Assembly: GCF_900096565.1 (NCBI RefSeq) | Contig: NZ_FMYP01000003.1 | Span: 45,154 to 109,153 of the forward strand | From: Williamwhitmania taraxaci | Lineage (GTDB): Bacteria; Bacteroidota; Bacteroidia; Bacteroidales; Williamwhitmaniaceae | Direction: 5' to 3' | DNA length: 64,000 nucleotides | Translations under genes and position numbers: made by a program | Shown here: one piece after another, positions 8,132 through 15,992 of the stretch | How the letters are laid out: each line of letters opens with the position of its first letter | How positions within the stretch are numbered: the stretch's first letter is position 1 | Notes under the pieces: generated by a model | The model's database searches: none | Seen by the model: only the letters and a program-made list of their open reading frames with translations | What the model was told of the DNA's origin: nothing

Positions 8132-9476
8132 AAATTTCCGATTTAATATTATAATTAGGATTACAATCCTTCTAATTAGCATTTTTGCGCTCGTCTACAC
8201 GATGAGCAACTACAACTTTTTTATTACACCTGTAATTATAGGTGTCTTTATCTTCTTACAGATATACGCCTTGTTTAAATACGTAGACAAGACGAATCGT
8301 GATCTAGCGTCATTTCTAGAATCCATACGATTTTCGGAATTTACGCGCACATTTCAGGTTGAAGGAATGGGCAGCTCCTTTGATGAACTGAGCAAAGCCT
8401 TTAACGATGTGATTAACGACTTCCAAGCGGTTCGATCACAAAAAGAGGAGCATTTTCAGTATCTGCAAAGTATACTGCAGAACATCGACGTGGCGATTAT
8501 TGCCTTCCAAAAAGACGGAACGGTGGAAATGGTAAACAAAGCAGCCAAAGTCCTCTTTCAAACCCAGAGCCTAAAAAACATAAAGCAGCTAGCATCGGTA
8601 AGCTACGAGCTGGTCGACAATTTACTCAACATCACCCCCGGCGAAAACACACTAGTAAAGGTTCAAATGGATGACGATCTCCTACAGTTGGCCGTATTCT
8701 CCACCGAGTTTCGAATTCATCGAAAGGAGATTATTCTGGCTACCATAAAGAACATCCAAAGTGTATTGGAGGAGCAGGAGACCGAAGCGTGGCAAAAGCT
8801 TATCAGCGTGCTAACCCACGAAATCATGAACTCAATTACCCCCATTGCATCGTTATCATCGACTCTCCACGGGATGCTTAAAACAATAAAAGAGAATCAA
8901 GACGATGGCCAAGAAATTGATACAGAAACCACAGAAGAGATTCAGCAGGCAATGCAAACCATCCATAAACGCAGCACAGGCCTATTGCACTTCGTAAACA
9001 CATACCGAAATCTCACCCGCATTCCCAAACCAAACTTCAAAATCACTAAGGTCAAGGACCTATTTGACAGTATTCGGCCTCTAATCGACGAAGACATCAA
9101 AAACAGTGGAATAATCGTTAGCGTTGATGTAGACCCTGTGGATATAGAATTCTCCATCGACGAGAATTTAATTGAACAAGTTCTGCTCAATATTGTCAAG
9201 AACGCATCCCAAGCACTCGATGGCAAAGTTATCCCCCGTATCGACATTAGGAGCTTTAAGAACAAGCGCGGCCGTGTTACCATCCAGGTAAGCGATAACG
9301 GCCAAGGCATCTTACCCGATGTGCTGGATAAGATTTTCATCCCATTCTTCACCACAAAGCCAAAGGGTTCAGGGATTGGACTTAGCCTTTCGCGCCAAAT
9401 TATGCGCCTACATGGTGGCAGCATCACCGCCAATTCGGTAGTAAACGAAGGGACCACAATTACGATGACGTTTTAA
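8121..9476 (+). CDS. Sensor histidine kinase, NtrY/AtoS-like
   Basis: A 451-residue membrane kinase. Two N-terminal membrane segments (about residues 10-27 and 33-52) enclose only a very short external loop, so it probably senses within the membrane or cytosol. A linker (about 55-100) and a PAS-like domain (about 115-210) follow. The dimerisation and phosphoacceptor motif is LTHEIMNSITP with His233. The ATPase domain has the N box EQVLLNIVKNASQAL, G1 box DNGQGI, F box FIPFFTTK and G2 box GSGIGLSLS. It is translationally coupled to the response regulator gene. The signal is unknown; efflux-related envelope stress is a guess from the neighbouring operon. Confidence 0.9.
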   Translation: MVYRNFRFNIIIRITILLISIFALVYTMSNYNFFITPVIIGVFIFLQIYALFKYVDKTNRDLASFLESIRFSEFTRTFQVEGMGSSFDELSKAFNDVINDFQAVRSQKEEHFQYLQSILQNIDVAIIAFQKDGTVEMVNKAAKVLFQTQSLKNIKQLASVSYELVDNLLNITPGENTLVKVQMDDDLLQLAVFSTEFRIHRKEIILATIKNIQSVLEEQETEAWQKLISVLTHEIMNSITPIASLSSTLHGMLKTIKENQDDGQEIDTETTEEIQQAMQTIHKRSTGLLHFVNTYRNLTRIPKPNFKITKVKDLFDSIRPLIDEDIKNSGIIVSVDVDPVDIEFSIDENLIEQVLLNIVKNASQALDGKVIPRIDIRSFKNKRGRVTIQVSDNGQGILPDVLDKIFIPFFTTKPKGSGIGLSLSRQIMRLHGGSITANSVVNEGTTITMTF

Positions 9477-9790
9477 ATATAAAGCGCAATTACCGCCGAA
9501 CAGCACAGATAATTTGTTACATATGCACCAACCTCGGGGTGCTGTGGCTCACCTACGGAGCACAAATTGGTCTTGCTATTTTCGATTCTACCAACGAGTG
9601 CCCCCTACGGAACGGCCGGTATTTCTGAAGATATGGTGCCTGGCCGACCACTCTCTCCCATAATAGAGGAGACTTTCCTTCCTACAACCACAAGTGTTAA
9701 TATTTTGAGCAGTCCTCGCTCAGAACATTCCTTGCCCTTTTAGGGAAAGGAACGGATTAATATTCCTTGTATGCGTGTTCTTCTTATGGC
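9477..9790. other. Non-coding stretch resembling a degenerate intergenic repeat
   Basis: No plausible gene. The sequence has three related blocks, ACCTCGGGGTGC (about 9531-9542), ACCTACGGAGCAC (9551-9563) and CCCCTACGGAACGG, separated by 20 to 50 bases. GTGCT (9539-9543) and AGCAC (9559-9563) can pair, with GCTC/GAGC nested inside. CGGCC and GGCCG flank a further loop between about 9614 and 9656. I recall similar CTACGG(G/A)GC-bearing dispersed intergenic repeats in other Bacteroidota, and this looks like a decayed copy. That identification is from memory and not demonstrated here. Confidence 0.35.
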
Positions 9791-10105
9791 GGAGGAACTT
9801 AACAGAATGATGGAGGAACTTTGCAAAAACCCAGAGGGCGTTTGCAAATAGTTGAAGGGCGTTTGCAAAAAGCTAGAGGGACTTTACAAATAGCTAGAGG
9901 GCGTTTGCAAATAGTTGAAGGGCGTTTGCAAAAAGCTAGAGGGACTTTACAAATAGCTAGAGGGCGTTTGCAAATAGTCGAAGGGTGTTTGCAAAAAGCT
10001 AGAGGGACTTTACATTTTAACAGAGGGTGTCATCATTTTAACAGAGGGCGTCATCAAAAAGTTAGAGCGATTTTGCATTTTAACGGAGGGCGTCACCAAA
10101 TTCAC
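9791..10105. repeat. Tandem array of fifteen 21-base units (minisatellite)
   Basis: Exactly fifteen consecutive 21-base units can be laid out from 9791 to 10105. The typical unit is AGAGGGCGTTTGCAAATAGT plus T. Units 3-5 (9833-9895) and 6-8 (9896-9958) are identical, forming a perfectly duplicated 63-base super-repeat; unit 9 differs by one base and unit 10 by one. The outer units have drifted, so the centre expanded most recently. Seven units carry the 8-base palindrome TTTGCAAA, and two more carry TTTACAAA. Because 21 is a multiple of three, a stop-free frame with a seven-residue period runs through the array (from a TTG at 9821 to 10114); I regard this as a by-product and not a gene. Confidence 0.9.
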
Positions 10106-10289
10106 AAAAAATAGCATCAGTTTAGTAAAGGGGAACACCCTAACTCCTGCTGGCTTATACAAACAATGAAATGCACAATCAACATTGCAGCTACGCCAAC
10201 CGCTACTTAGTGTAAAAAAACAAATCGCGAAAATTTCAGCCAAATGAAACCTTCGCGATTATACTTTCGAATCAACCCGTATAAAAAAG

Positions 10290-10314
10290 AAAACCCCGCA
10301 AATTGCGGGGTTTT
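10290..10314 (-). terminator. Terminator of the tRNA-Val pair
   Basis: A GC-rich stem CCCCGC/GCGGGG with AAAA/TTTT extensions and a short AATTT loop. On the minus strand it continues as TTTTCTTTTTT. It lies immediately downstream of the two tRNA genes. Confidence 0.8.
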
Positions 10315-10315
10315 G

Positions 10316-10390
10316 TGGGAACTGCTGGGTTCGAACCAGCGACCCTCTGCTTGTAAGGCAGATGCTCTGAACCAACTGAGCTAAGCTCCC
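10316..10390 (-). tRNA. tRNA-Val (anticodon TAC), downstream copy
   Basis: A 75-base cloverleaf on the minus strand. Acceptor GGGAGCT pairs with AGTTCCC, the D arm is GCTC/GAGC, the anticodon stem TCTGC/GCAGA holds the loop CTTACAA (anticodon TAC, Val), and the T arm is GCTGG-TTCGAAC-CCAGC. The discriminator is A, and CCA is not encoded after it. It reads GTA and probably other GTN codons. It lies 19 bases after the upstream copy and shares its promoter and terminator. Confidence 0.96.
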
Positions 10391-10409
10391 AATAATTAAT
10401 AAACTTGTG

Positions 10410-10484
10410 TGGGAGCAGAGGGATTCGAACCCCCGACCCTCTGCTTGTAAGGCAGACGCTCTGAACCAACTGAGCTATGCTCCC
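10410..10484 (-). tRNA. tRNA-Val (anticodon TAC), upstream copy
   Basis: A 75-base cloverleaf. Acceptor GGGAGCA pairs with TGCTCCC, the anticodon stem TCTGC/GCAGA carries the loop CTTACAA (anticodon TAC, Val), and the T arm is GGGGG-TTCGAAT-CCCTC. It differs from the downstream copy mainly by compensatory changes in the acceptor and T stems. It is the first gene of a two-tRNA transcript. Confidence 0.96.
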
Positions 10485-10525
10485 AAAGTGTTATTTGTAA
10501 AGAACGTTTCTTTTCAAAAGCGATG

Positions 10526-10556
10526 CAAATATAGGGCAATTTTCCAAACCTGCAAA
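10526..10556 (-). promoter_or_regulatory. Promoter of the tRNA-Val pair
   Basis: On the minus strand TTTG (10556-10553), a 19-base spacer and TATATTTG (10533-10526) match the Bacteroidota consensus exactly. The tRNA starts about 42 bases downstream of the -7 element. Confidence 0.7.
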
Positions 10557-10580
10557 GGGTTTCAAAAAATATGTTCAAAT

Positions 10581-11870
10581 TTAAACTACCTCGGCAACCA
10601 CGAAAGTACTTCCTCCGATGAAAACCAAATCGTTAGCTTTTGCATTTTTTTTCGCTTCCCGCAATGCCTCATCCACACTAGTAAAGAAGTCACCCTTCAA
10701 ACCAAACTCAGCAGCCAGTTTCTGAAGCGCCTCTGCCTCCATAGCCCGAGGAATAGCTGCATTTGTAAAATAGTAGGTAGCATCAACGGGTAAAAGCTGA
10801 AGCACACCCCGAATATCCTTATCGGCAACCATTCCAATAACCATATGCAAGTGCGAATGCGGTGTTCGCGCAAGCTGTTTCACCACGTAAGAAATCCCAT
10901 CAACGTTGTGGCCTGTATCACACACAACCATTGGATTGTGGGCCAATACTTGCCACCGTCCCAAGAGGCCAGTCGTAGAACCTGCATTTCGCAAACCAGT
11001 TTTGATTGATTCCGCATTAACGTTTGGCCAAATATCTTTTATGCGATCAAGTGCAGCAAGAACGGTAATAACATTCTTCGCCTGATAATCGCCCGCTAAA
11101 TCTACCTCAACAAAATCCTTTTCCTCCGATCCAATGCGACTAACGCTAAACCAGTGAAGTCCACCCTCAGCCAAGCCACTCGATTCCACTCTAAAAACAT
11201 CCGAAGCCAGCGTATAGGGTGCCGATTGCTCTTTAGCCTTTTGTTCAAACACATAATTATAGGCAATATTGGATTCGCCCTGAACTACTGGAACACCAGG
11301 CTTAATGATTCCAGCCTTCTCACCAGCAATTTTCTCAATTGTATCGCCCAAAAGATCGGTATGATCGAGCCCAATATTTGTAATCACGCACAACTCGGGG
11401 GTAATGATATTCGTGGAATCCAAACGCCCTCCCAACCCAACTTCAACCACTGCAACATCAACCTTCTGCTCGGCAAAGTAAGAAAAAGCCAATGCCACCG
11501 TCATTTCAAAAAATGATGGTTTTACCTGTTCAAAAATAGATTTATTTGTCTCCACAAACTGAACTACCGACTCCTCCGAAATCATTACACCATCTACCTT
11601 TATCCGCTCTCTAAAGTCTCTCAGGTGTGGCGATGTATACAATCCAACCTTATAGCCAGCAGCACCTAGCACGGATGCAAGCATATGAGAAGTAGACCCT
11701 TTCCCATTGGTGCCAGCAATGTGAATGCTTTTGAATTGGCAATGTGGATGACAAAAATGCTCATCGAGCAGTAGCGTATTTACAAGATCAGCTTTGTAAG
11801 CAGATTTACCCTGCCGCTGAAACATAGGTAGTTGGTTGAACAAGTATTCTAACGTTTCTTGGTAATTCAT
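10581..11870 (-). CDS. folC: Dihydrofolate synthase/folylpolyglutamate synthase
   Basis: A 429-residue Mur-ligase-fold enzyme that adds glutamate to dihydropteroate and folates with ATP in the cytosol. The ATP loop is HIAGTNGKGST (50-60). The central domain carries VVEVGLGGRLDSTNI and TNIGLDHTDLLGDTIEKIAG, with the carbamylated-Lys region GEKAGIIKPGVP. The C-terminal ligase domain starts near DTGHNVDGI. Length and motif order fit FolC rather than MurC-F, which have different substrate domains. It stands alone, ending just upstream of the tRNA promoter region. Confidence 0.93.
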   Translation of the reverse strand: MNYQETLEYLFNQLPMFQRQGKSAYKADLVNTLLLDEHFCHPHCQFKSIHIAGTNGKGSTSHMLASVLGAAGYKVGLYTSPHLRDFRERIKVDGVMISEESVVQFVETNKSIFEQVKPSFFEMTVALAFSYFAEQKVDVAVVEVGLGGRLDSTNIITPELCVITNIGLDHTDLLGDTIEKIAGEKAGIIKPGVPVVQGESNIAYNYVFEQKAKEQSAPYTLASDVFRVESSGLAEGGLHWFSVSRIGSEEKDFVEVDLAGDYQAKNVITVLAALDRIKDIWPNVNAESIKTGLRNAGSTTGLLGRWQVLAHNPMVVCDTGHNVDGISYVVKQLARTPHSHLHMVIGMVADKDIRGVLQLLPVDATYYFTNAAIPRAMEAEALQKLAAEFGLKGDFFTSVDEALREAKKNAKANDLVFIGGSTFVVAEVV

Positions 11871-11944
11871 GGTATAAGCAATTGGGTGGCAAAGGTAAAA
11901 AAAAGCCCTCGCAGATATTCATATTTAGTTAACCATTTTTTCTC

Positions 11945-11973
11945 TTGCCGAATCCTTTTTTTCGCTATATTTA
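11945..11973 (+). promoter_or_regulatory. Candidate phoH promoter
   Basis: TTG (11945-11947), 18 bases, then TATATTTA (11966-11973), one base off the TAnnTTTG -7 element. It leaves a leader of about 20 bases before the ATG at 12001. Confidence 0.4.
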
Positions 11974-12000
11974 AGCATAATTCTCTAATTCCACTATGCT

Positions 12001-13323
12001 ATGCGAAACCCAAAAAAAACCTTCGTACTCGACACAAACGTGTTGCTTCACGACTACAAGTGCATCTATAATTTTCAGGACAACGACATTGTTTTGCCTA
12101 TTGTAGTTCTGGAAGAATTAGACAAGTTTAAAAAGGGGAATGAACAAATAAATTTCCATGCAAGGGAGTTGGCTCGAGAACTCGATAAGTTAGCCGGAGA
12201 TCAACTCTTTAACGGAGGAATAAAACTCGGAAAAGGGCTTGGAAAACTACGAGTTGAGACTGGAAAGCCGTTCTCAAAAACTATGATTGAATCCTTTAGC
12301 GAGGATACTCCCGACCATAGAATACTCGCCATTGCGGAGTACCTGGCAAAAACAATAAAGGACAGCCCAGTAATTCTAGTAACAAAGGATGTAAACCTTA
12401 GGCTAAAAGCTAAATCGTTGGGGCTCCAATCGCAAGACTACCTCTCCGATAAGGTAAGAGACATTGATGTTATCAAAAAAGAGATTGATACCTTATGCGA
12501 CATCGACGACAGCATAATCGCAAGACTTTACCAGCAGCCCGAAGGTATTGAGGCATCCGCAATTAAATACCAGTTTTATGCAAACCAATATGTTGTATTA
12601 AAAGGGGCCAATTCAAGTGCGCTAATATACTATAGTGCAGGAACAGACACTATCCACCGGATTGATAAGCAACGAGTATATGGTATTGAGCCACGAAACT
12701 CGGAGCAAACCTTTGCACTCGACGCCTTGCTGCGGCCCGAAGTACAGCTGGTAGCACTCACAGGGAAAGCAGGCACAGGAAAAACACTGCTTGCCCTCGC
12801 TGCCGCACTAATGCAGGAAAAAAGTTTTGATCAAATACTGCTCGCACGGCCAATTGTACCGCTAGCCAATAAAGATATAGGCTTCCTTCCCGGTGATGTA
12901 GGCGAAAAAATTGGACCATACATGCTACCCCTTTACGATAATCTGGCAGTAATTAAAAACCGATTCAAATCACAAAGCCGCGAATACATGCATGTAGAGG
13001 AGATGTTGAAAGACCAAAAACTTGTTATTACCCCGCTGGCCTTTATCCGCGGAAGAAGTCTTTCCAACGCATTCTTTATCGTTGATGAAGCCCAAAACCT
13101 AACACCTCACGAAATAAAAACAATCATCACCCGTGCTGGCGAGGGCACAAAGTTCGTATTTACGGGCGATATCAACCAAATTGACTCGCCTTACCTCGAC
13201 ATAAAGTCAAATGGGCTAACCTACCTCAGCGACAAAATGCACGGTAACGAAATCTTCGCACACATCAACTTAGTTAAGGGAGAAAGAAGCCCGTTAGCAG
13301 AATTGGCAAGTAATATCCTTTAA
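12001..13323 (+). CDS. PhoH family protein with N-terminal PIN domain (PhoH2 type)
   Basis: A 440-residue cytosolic protein. The N-terminal PIN nuclease domain (about 1-150) has FVLDTNVLLHDYKC and the later acidic residues VTKDVNLRLKAKSLG. The C-terminal PhoH ATPase has Walker A LTGKAGTGKTLLALA (about 252-266) and Walker B NAFFIVDEAQNLTPHE, plus KFVFTGDINQIDSPYLD. In characterised PIN-PhoH proteins these domains give an ATP-driven RNA helicase/RNase; that activity is inferred here. It precedes the polyphosphate genes on the same strand, separated by a hairpin, so it may or may not be co-transcribed with them. Confidence 0.88.
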   Translation: MRNPKKTFVLDTNVLLHDYKCIYNFQDNDIVLPIVVLEELDKFKKGNEQINFHARELARELDKLAGDQLFNGGIKLGKGLGKLRVETGKPFSKTMIESFSEDTPDHRILAIAEYLAKTIKDSPVILVTKDVNLRLKAKSLGLQSQDYLSDKVRDIDVIKKEIDTLCDIDDSIIARLYQQPEGIEASAIKYQFYANQYVVLKGANSSALIYYSAGTDTIHRIDKQRVYGIEPRNSEQTFALDALLRPEVQLVALTGKAGTGKTLLALAAALMQEKSFDQILLARPIVPLANKDIGFLPGDVGEKIGPYMLPLYDNLAVIKNRFKSQSREYMHVEEMLKDQKLVITPLAFIRGRSLSNAFFIVDEAQNLTPHEIKTIITRAGEGTKFVFTGDINQIDSPYLDIKSNGLTYLSDKMHGNEIFAHINLVKGERSPLAELASNIL

Positions 13324-13338
13324 TCTGTTTCAGGTATT

Positions 13339-13380
13339 ATTACCCTGTGACGAGTTCTGATGGACGCTTCACAGGGTAAT
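13339..13380 (+). terminator. Strong hairpin between phoH and sixA
   Basis: ATTACCCTGTGA (13339-13350) and TCACAGGGTAAT (13369-13380) are perfect 12-base inverted repeats around an 18-base loop. There is no T run after it, so it could be a weak terminator, an mRNA-stabilising element or a processing site. Confidence 0.4.
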
Positions 13381-13424
13381 CTAAATGAATAAACACTTAT
13401 TACTAACCCAAAAAAGACACTGCT

Positions 13425-13916
13425 GTGAAACAATTAATTTTAGTTAGACACGGAAAAGCATATGGGCCAGAGGAGATGTTTGAAGACGTTGACAGACCGC
13501 TAAAGGTAAGAGGCACCCGAGATGCCATAACCATTGCCAAAATCATGAAAGACAAGCATATTATTCCGGAGAAAATAATCACGAGCCATGCGGCACGCGC
13601 CTGCCATTCTGCAATAATTTTTGCTGAGTGCCTTCACGTTCCAATTGAATCGATTACCCTAACCCCTAGGCTGTATGCGGTAAGCGAGAAGGATATCATT
13701 GAACAAATTTATGAAACCGACGAAAAAATTAACTCTCTGTTAATGGTCGGACACAACCCAACCTTTACCTTTGCGGCAAACGAATACTTAAAAGAACCAA
13801 TATTCGACCTCCCTACATCGGGTGTTGTTGTGCTAAACTTTAAGGCCGAATCGTGGAAAACCATTTCAAAAGAGAACTTAACGAGTTTCGAATTGTTTTT
13901 TCCAAAAAAAGATTAA
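13425..13916 (+). CDS. SixA-type histidine phosphatase
   Basis: A 163-residue member of the histidine phosphatase superfamily. The catalytic motif is LVRHGKA (RHG at 8-10), the second Arg is in KIITSHAARAC and the second His in MVGHNPTF. Its small size and these spacings match SixA, which dephosphorylates phospho-His proteins in E. coli. Here it is followed after 12 bases by ppk1 and then ppx, so a role connected with phosphate or polyphosphate metabolism is possible, but the substrate is not visible. A hairpin upstream separates it from phoH. Confidence 0.82.
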   Translation: MKQLILVRHGKAYGPEEMFEDVDRPLKVRGTRDAITIAKIMKDKHIIPEKIITSHAARACHSAIIFAECLHVPIESITLTPRLYAVSEKDIIEQIYETDEKINSLLMVGHNPTFTFAANEYLKEPIFDLPTSGVVVLNFKAESWKTISKENLTSFELFFPKKD

Positions 13917-13928
13917 CACAACCTTTAA

Positions 13929-15992
13929 ATGATATTCAAAAAGCCATCACGCTATATAAACAGGGAGATCAGCTGGTTGGCGTTTAACCAACGGGTACTT
14001 CAAGAGGCGGAAAACCCATCGGTTCCTTTAATTGAACGGCTTCGATTTCTGGGCATATTCTCCAACAACTTGGATGAGTTTTTCAGGGTGCGGGTAGCAA
14101 CCCTCCGGCGCCTCATGGAGTATGAAAAAAAAGCAAAAGAGTTCTACGGCGATAACCCCAAAGTAATTCTAGGCCAAATAAAACGTATTGTTACTGAGTT
14201 CCAAAAAAGGTTCGACGCCCTGTATTTTGAAATCAAGAAAGAGTTAGAAGCAGAGAAGATATTCCTACTAAACGAATCCCAACTGCTACCAGAACATATC
14301 GATTTTATAAACAATTTTTTCGAAAAAGACCTTACGCACTCGCTTTCGCCCATAATGCTAAACCAAGTAAATGTCTTTCCCGAACTGAAAGACATGACCA
14401 TTTATTTGGCAGTAAAAATGACGAACCGGCGCAAATTGGCCAAGGAATACTCCATTATCGAGATACCTACATCGGACTTTTCCCGATTTGTTGTCCTCCC
14501 AAGCACCGACAACAACTCTTATATCATCCTACTGGAAGATGTAATCCGATATTGCCTAGCCAAAGTATTTAGTACGTTCAACTACGATCACTTTGAATCC
14601 TACACGATTAAAGTAACTCGGGATGCCGAACTAGATGTAGACAACGATATTTCAGAAAGTTTTCTCGAAAAAATTGCCAAAGGCGTAAAAAACAGAAAAA
14701 AAGGAGATCCAGTCCGTTTTGTTTACGACAGTAAGATTTCGGGAGACCTGCTCTCCTATATCGTTCAGAAAATGGGATTAGACCAATTTGATACCGTTAT
14801 TCCTGGCGGTAGATATCACAACTTCCGTGACTTCCTTAAGTTTCCCAGTTTAGAGAAAAAGCACTTAGTAAACCCATCGCTACGCCCAATCCCCATCCCC
14901 GTTCTCGAAAAGAACAAATCAGTATTTCAGGCCATGCGGGAACAGGACATTCTTCTCCACTTTCCCTACCATAGCTTTTCCAACTACATTCGTTTACTAA
15001 AAGAGGCAGCTATTGATCCAGAAGTAAAATCAATAAAAATCACTCTTTACCGGGTTGCCACTGAATCGAAAGTGGTCAGAGCTCTAATTAATGCTGCCCA
15101 AAATGGCAAAGAGGTTACTGCAATGGTGGAACTAAAAGCTCGATTCGACGAACGATCCAACATAAAATGGGCCGAAAGAATGGAAGAGGCTGGCGTGAAC
15201 GTCATCTTTGGGGTGGCCTCACTGAAAGTACACTGCAAAATGACCCTCATCACGCGCGAAGAAGGAGGAAAGTCAATACAATATACGGCCATCAGCACGG
15301 GGAATTTCCACGAAGGAAATGCCAATGTTTATACCGACATTACCCTGCTCACCTGCAACAGTAAAATTTCTTCGGAAATAGAGCGAGTATTCACCTTTCT
15401 GGAACATCCTTACCTCATATATCAATACCGGCATCTACTTGTATCGCCCAATCACATGCGAAAGCGACTTTATTCCTTGATCGAAAAGGAAATGGAGAAT
15501 GCTGCCGAGGGAAAACCATCGTATATGCTTGCCAAGATTAACAACCTCGTTGATTTTGAAGTTATTGACAAACTCTATGAAGCAAATAAGGCTGGCGTTA
15601 GCATAAAACTGATTGTTAGAGGAATATGCTCTCTAATTCCAGGAATACCAGGCCTCAGTGATAAGATCGAAGTGGTTTCAATCATTGATCGTTTTCTGGA
15701 ACACTCGCGAATATTCATTTTCGCCAATGGTGGAAACGAACTATGTTACATATCATCAGCCGATTGGATGACCCGCAACCTTGACCGCCGGATTGAAGTT
15801 GCCACGCCAATCTACGACCCGCTAATTAAAGAGAACCTCAAAAATGTAATTCTTTTCGGTTTGAAGGACAACCAAAAAGCAAGAATCATCGAAGAAAACC
15901 TAGGCAACAGATACAAATATTGCGGAAAGAATAAACCATTCCGTTCACAAGTAGAACTTTACAAATATTATCATGGTCAAAGCGAAGACTAA
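13929..15992 (+). CDS. ppk1: Polyphosphate kinase 1
   Basis: A 687-residue enzyme that reversibly transfers the gamma-phosphate of ATP onto polyphosphate. The N-terminal domain opens YINREISWLAFNQRVLQEAE. The two phospholipase D-like catalytic halves contain the phospho-accepting His435 (VHCKMTLI) and the second catalytic His592 (FLEHSRIFIFANGG); both fall at the same numbers as in E. coli Ppk. Arg/Lys residues of the ATP site are in ARFDERSNIKWAERMEEAGV. The family length is about 690, so the gene is complete. Its end overlaps the ppx start by 20 bases, indicating translational coupling. Confidence 0.96.
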   Translation: MIFKKPSRYINREISWLAFNQRVLQEAENPSVPLIERLRFLGIFSNNLDEFFRVRVATLRRLMEYEKKAKEFYGDNPKVILGQIKRIVTEFQKRFDALYFEIKKELEAEKIFLLNESQLLPEHIDFINNFFEKDLTHSLSPIMLNQVNVFPELKDMTIYLAVKMTNRRKLAKEYSIIEIPTSDFSRFVVLPSTDNNSYIILLEDVIRYCLAKVFSTFNYDHFESYTIKVTRDAELDVDNDISESFLEKIAKGVKNRKKGDPVRFVYDSKISGDLLSYIVQKMGLDQFDTVIPGGRYHNFRDFLKFPSLEKKHLVNPSLRPIPIPVLEKNKSVFQAMREQDILLHFPYHSFSNYIRLLKEAAIDPEVKSIKITLYRVATESKVVRALINAAQNGKEVTAMVELKARFDERSNIKWAERMEEAGVNVIFGVASLKVHCKMTLITREEGGKSIQYTAISTGNFHEGNANVYTDITLLTCNSKISSEIERVFTFLEHPYLIYQYRHLLVSPNHMRKRLYSLIEKEMENAAEGKPSYMLAKINNLVDFEVIDKLYEANKAGVSIKLIVRGICSLIPGIPGLSDKIEVVSIIDRFLEHSRIFIFANGGNELCYISSADWMTRNLDRRIEVATPIYDPLIKENLKNVILFGLKDNQKARIIEENLGNRYKYCGKNKPFRSQVELYKYYHGQSED

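Noticed and set aside
9791..10105. CRISPR array
   Set aside because: The units are directly adjacent, with no variable spacers, and no cas genes are nearby.
9821..10114. Stop-free frame of 97 codons made of seven-residue repeats, as a possible protein
   Set aside because: It exists because the repeat unit is 21 bases. It starts with TTG inside a repeat, has no ribosome-binding site outside the repeat, and is rich in Arg/Gln without a hydrophobic core pattern.
10010..10243. Minus-strand reading frame of 77 codons
   Set aside because: It runs partly through the tandem array and shows no recognisable domain or start signal.
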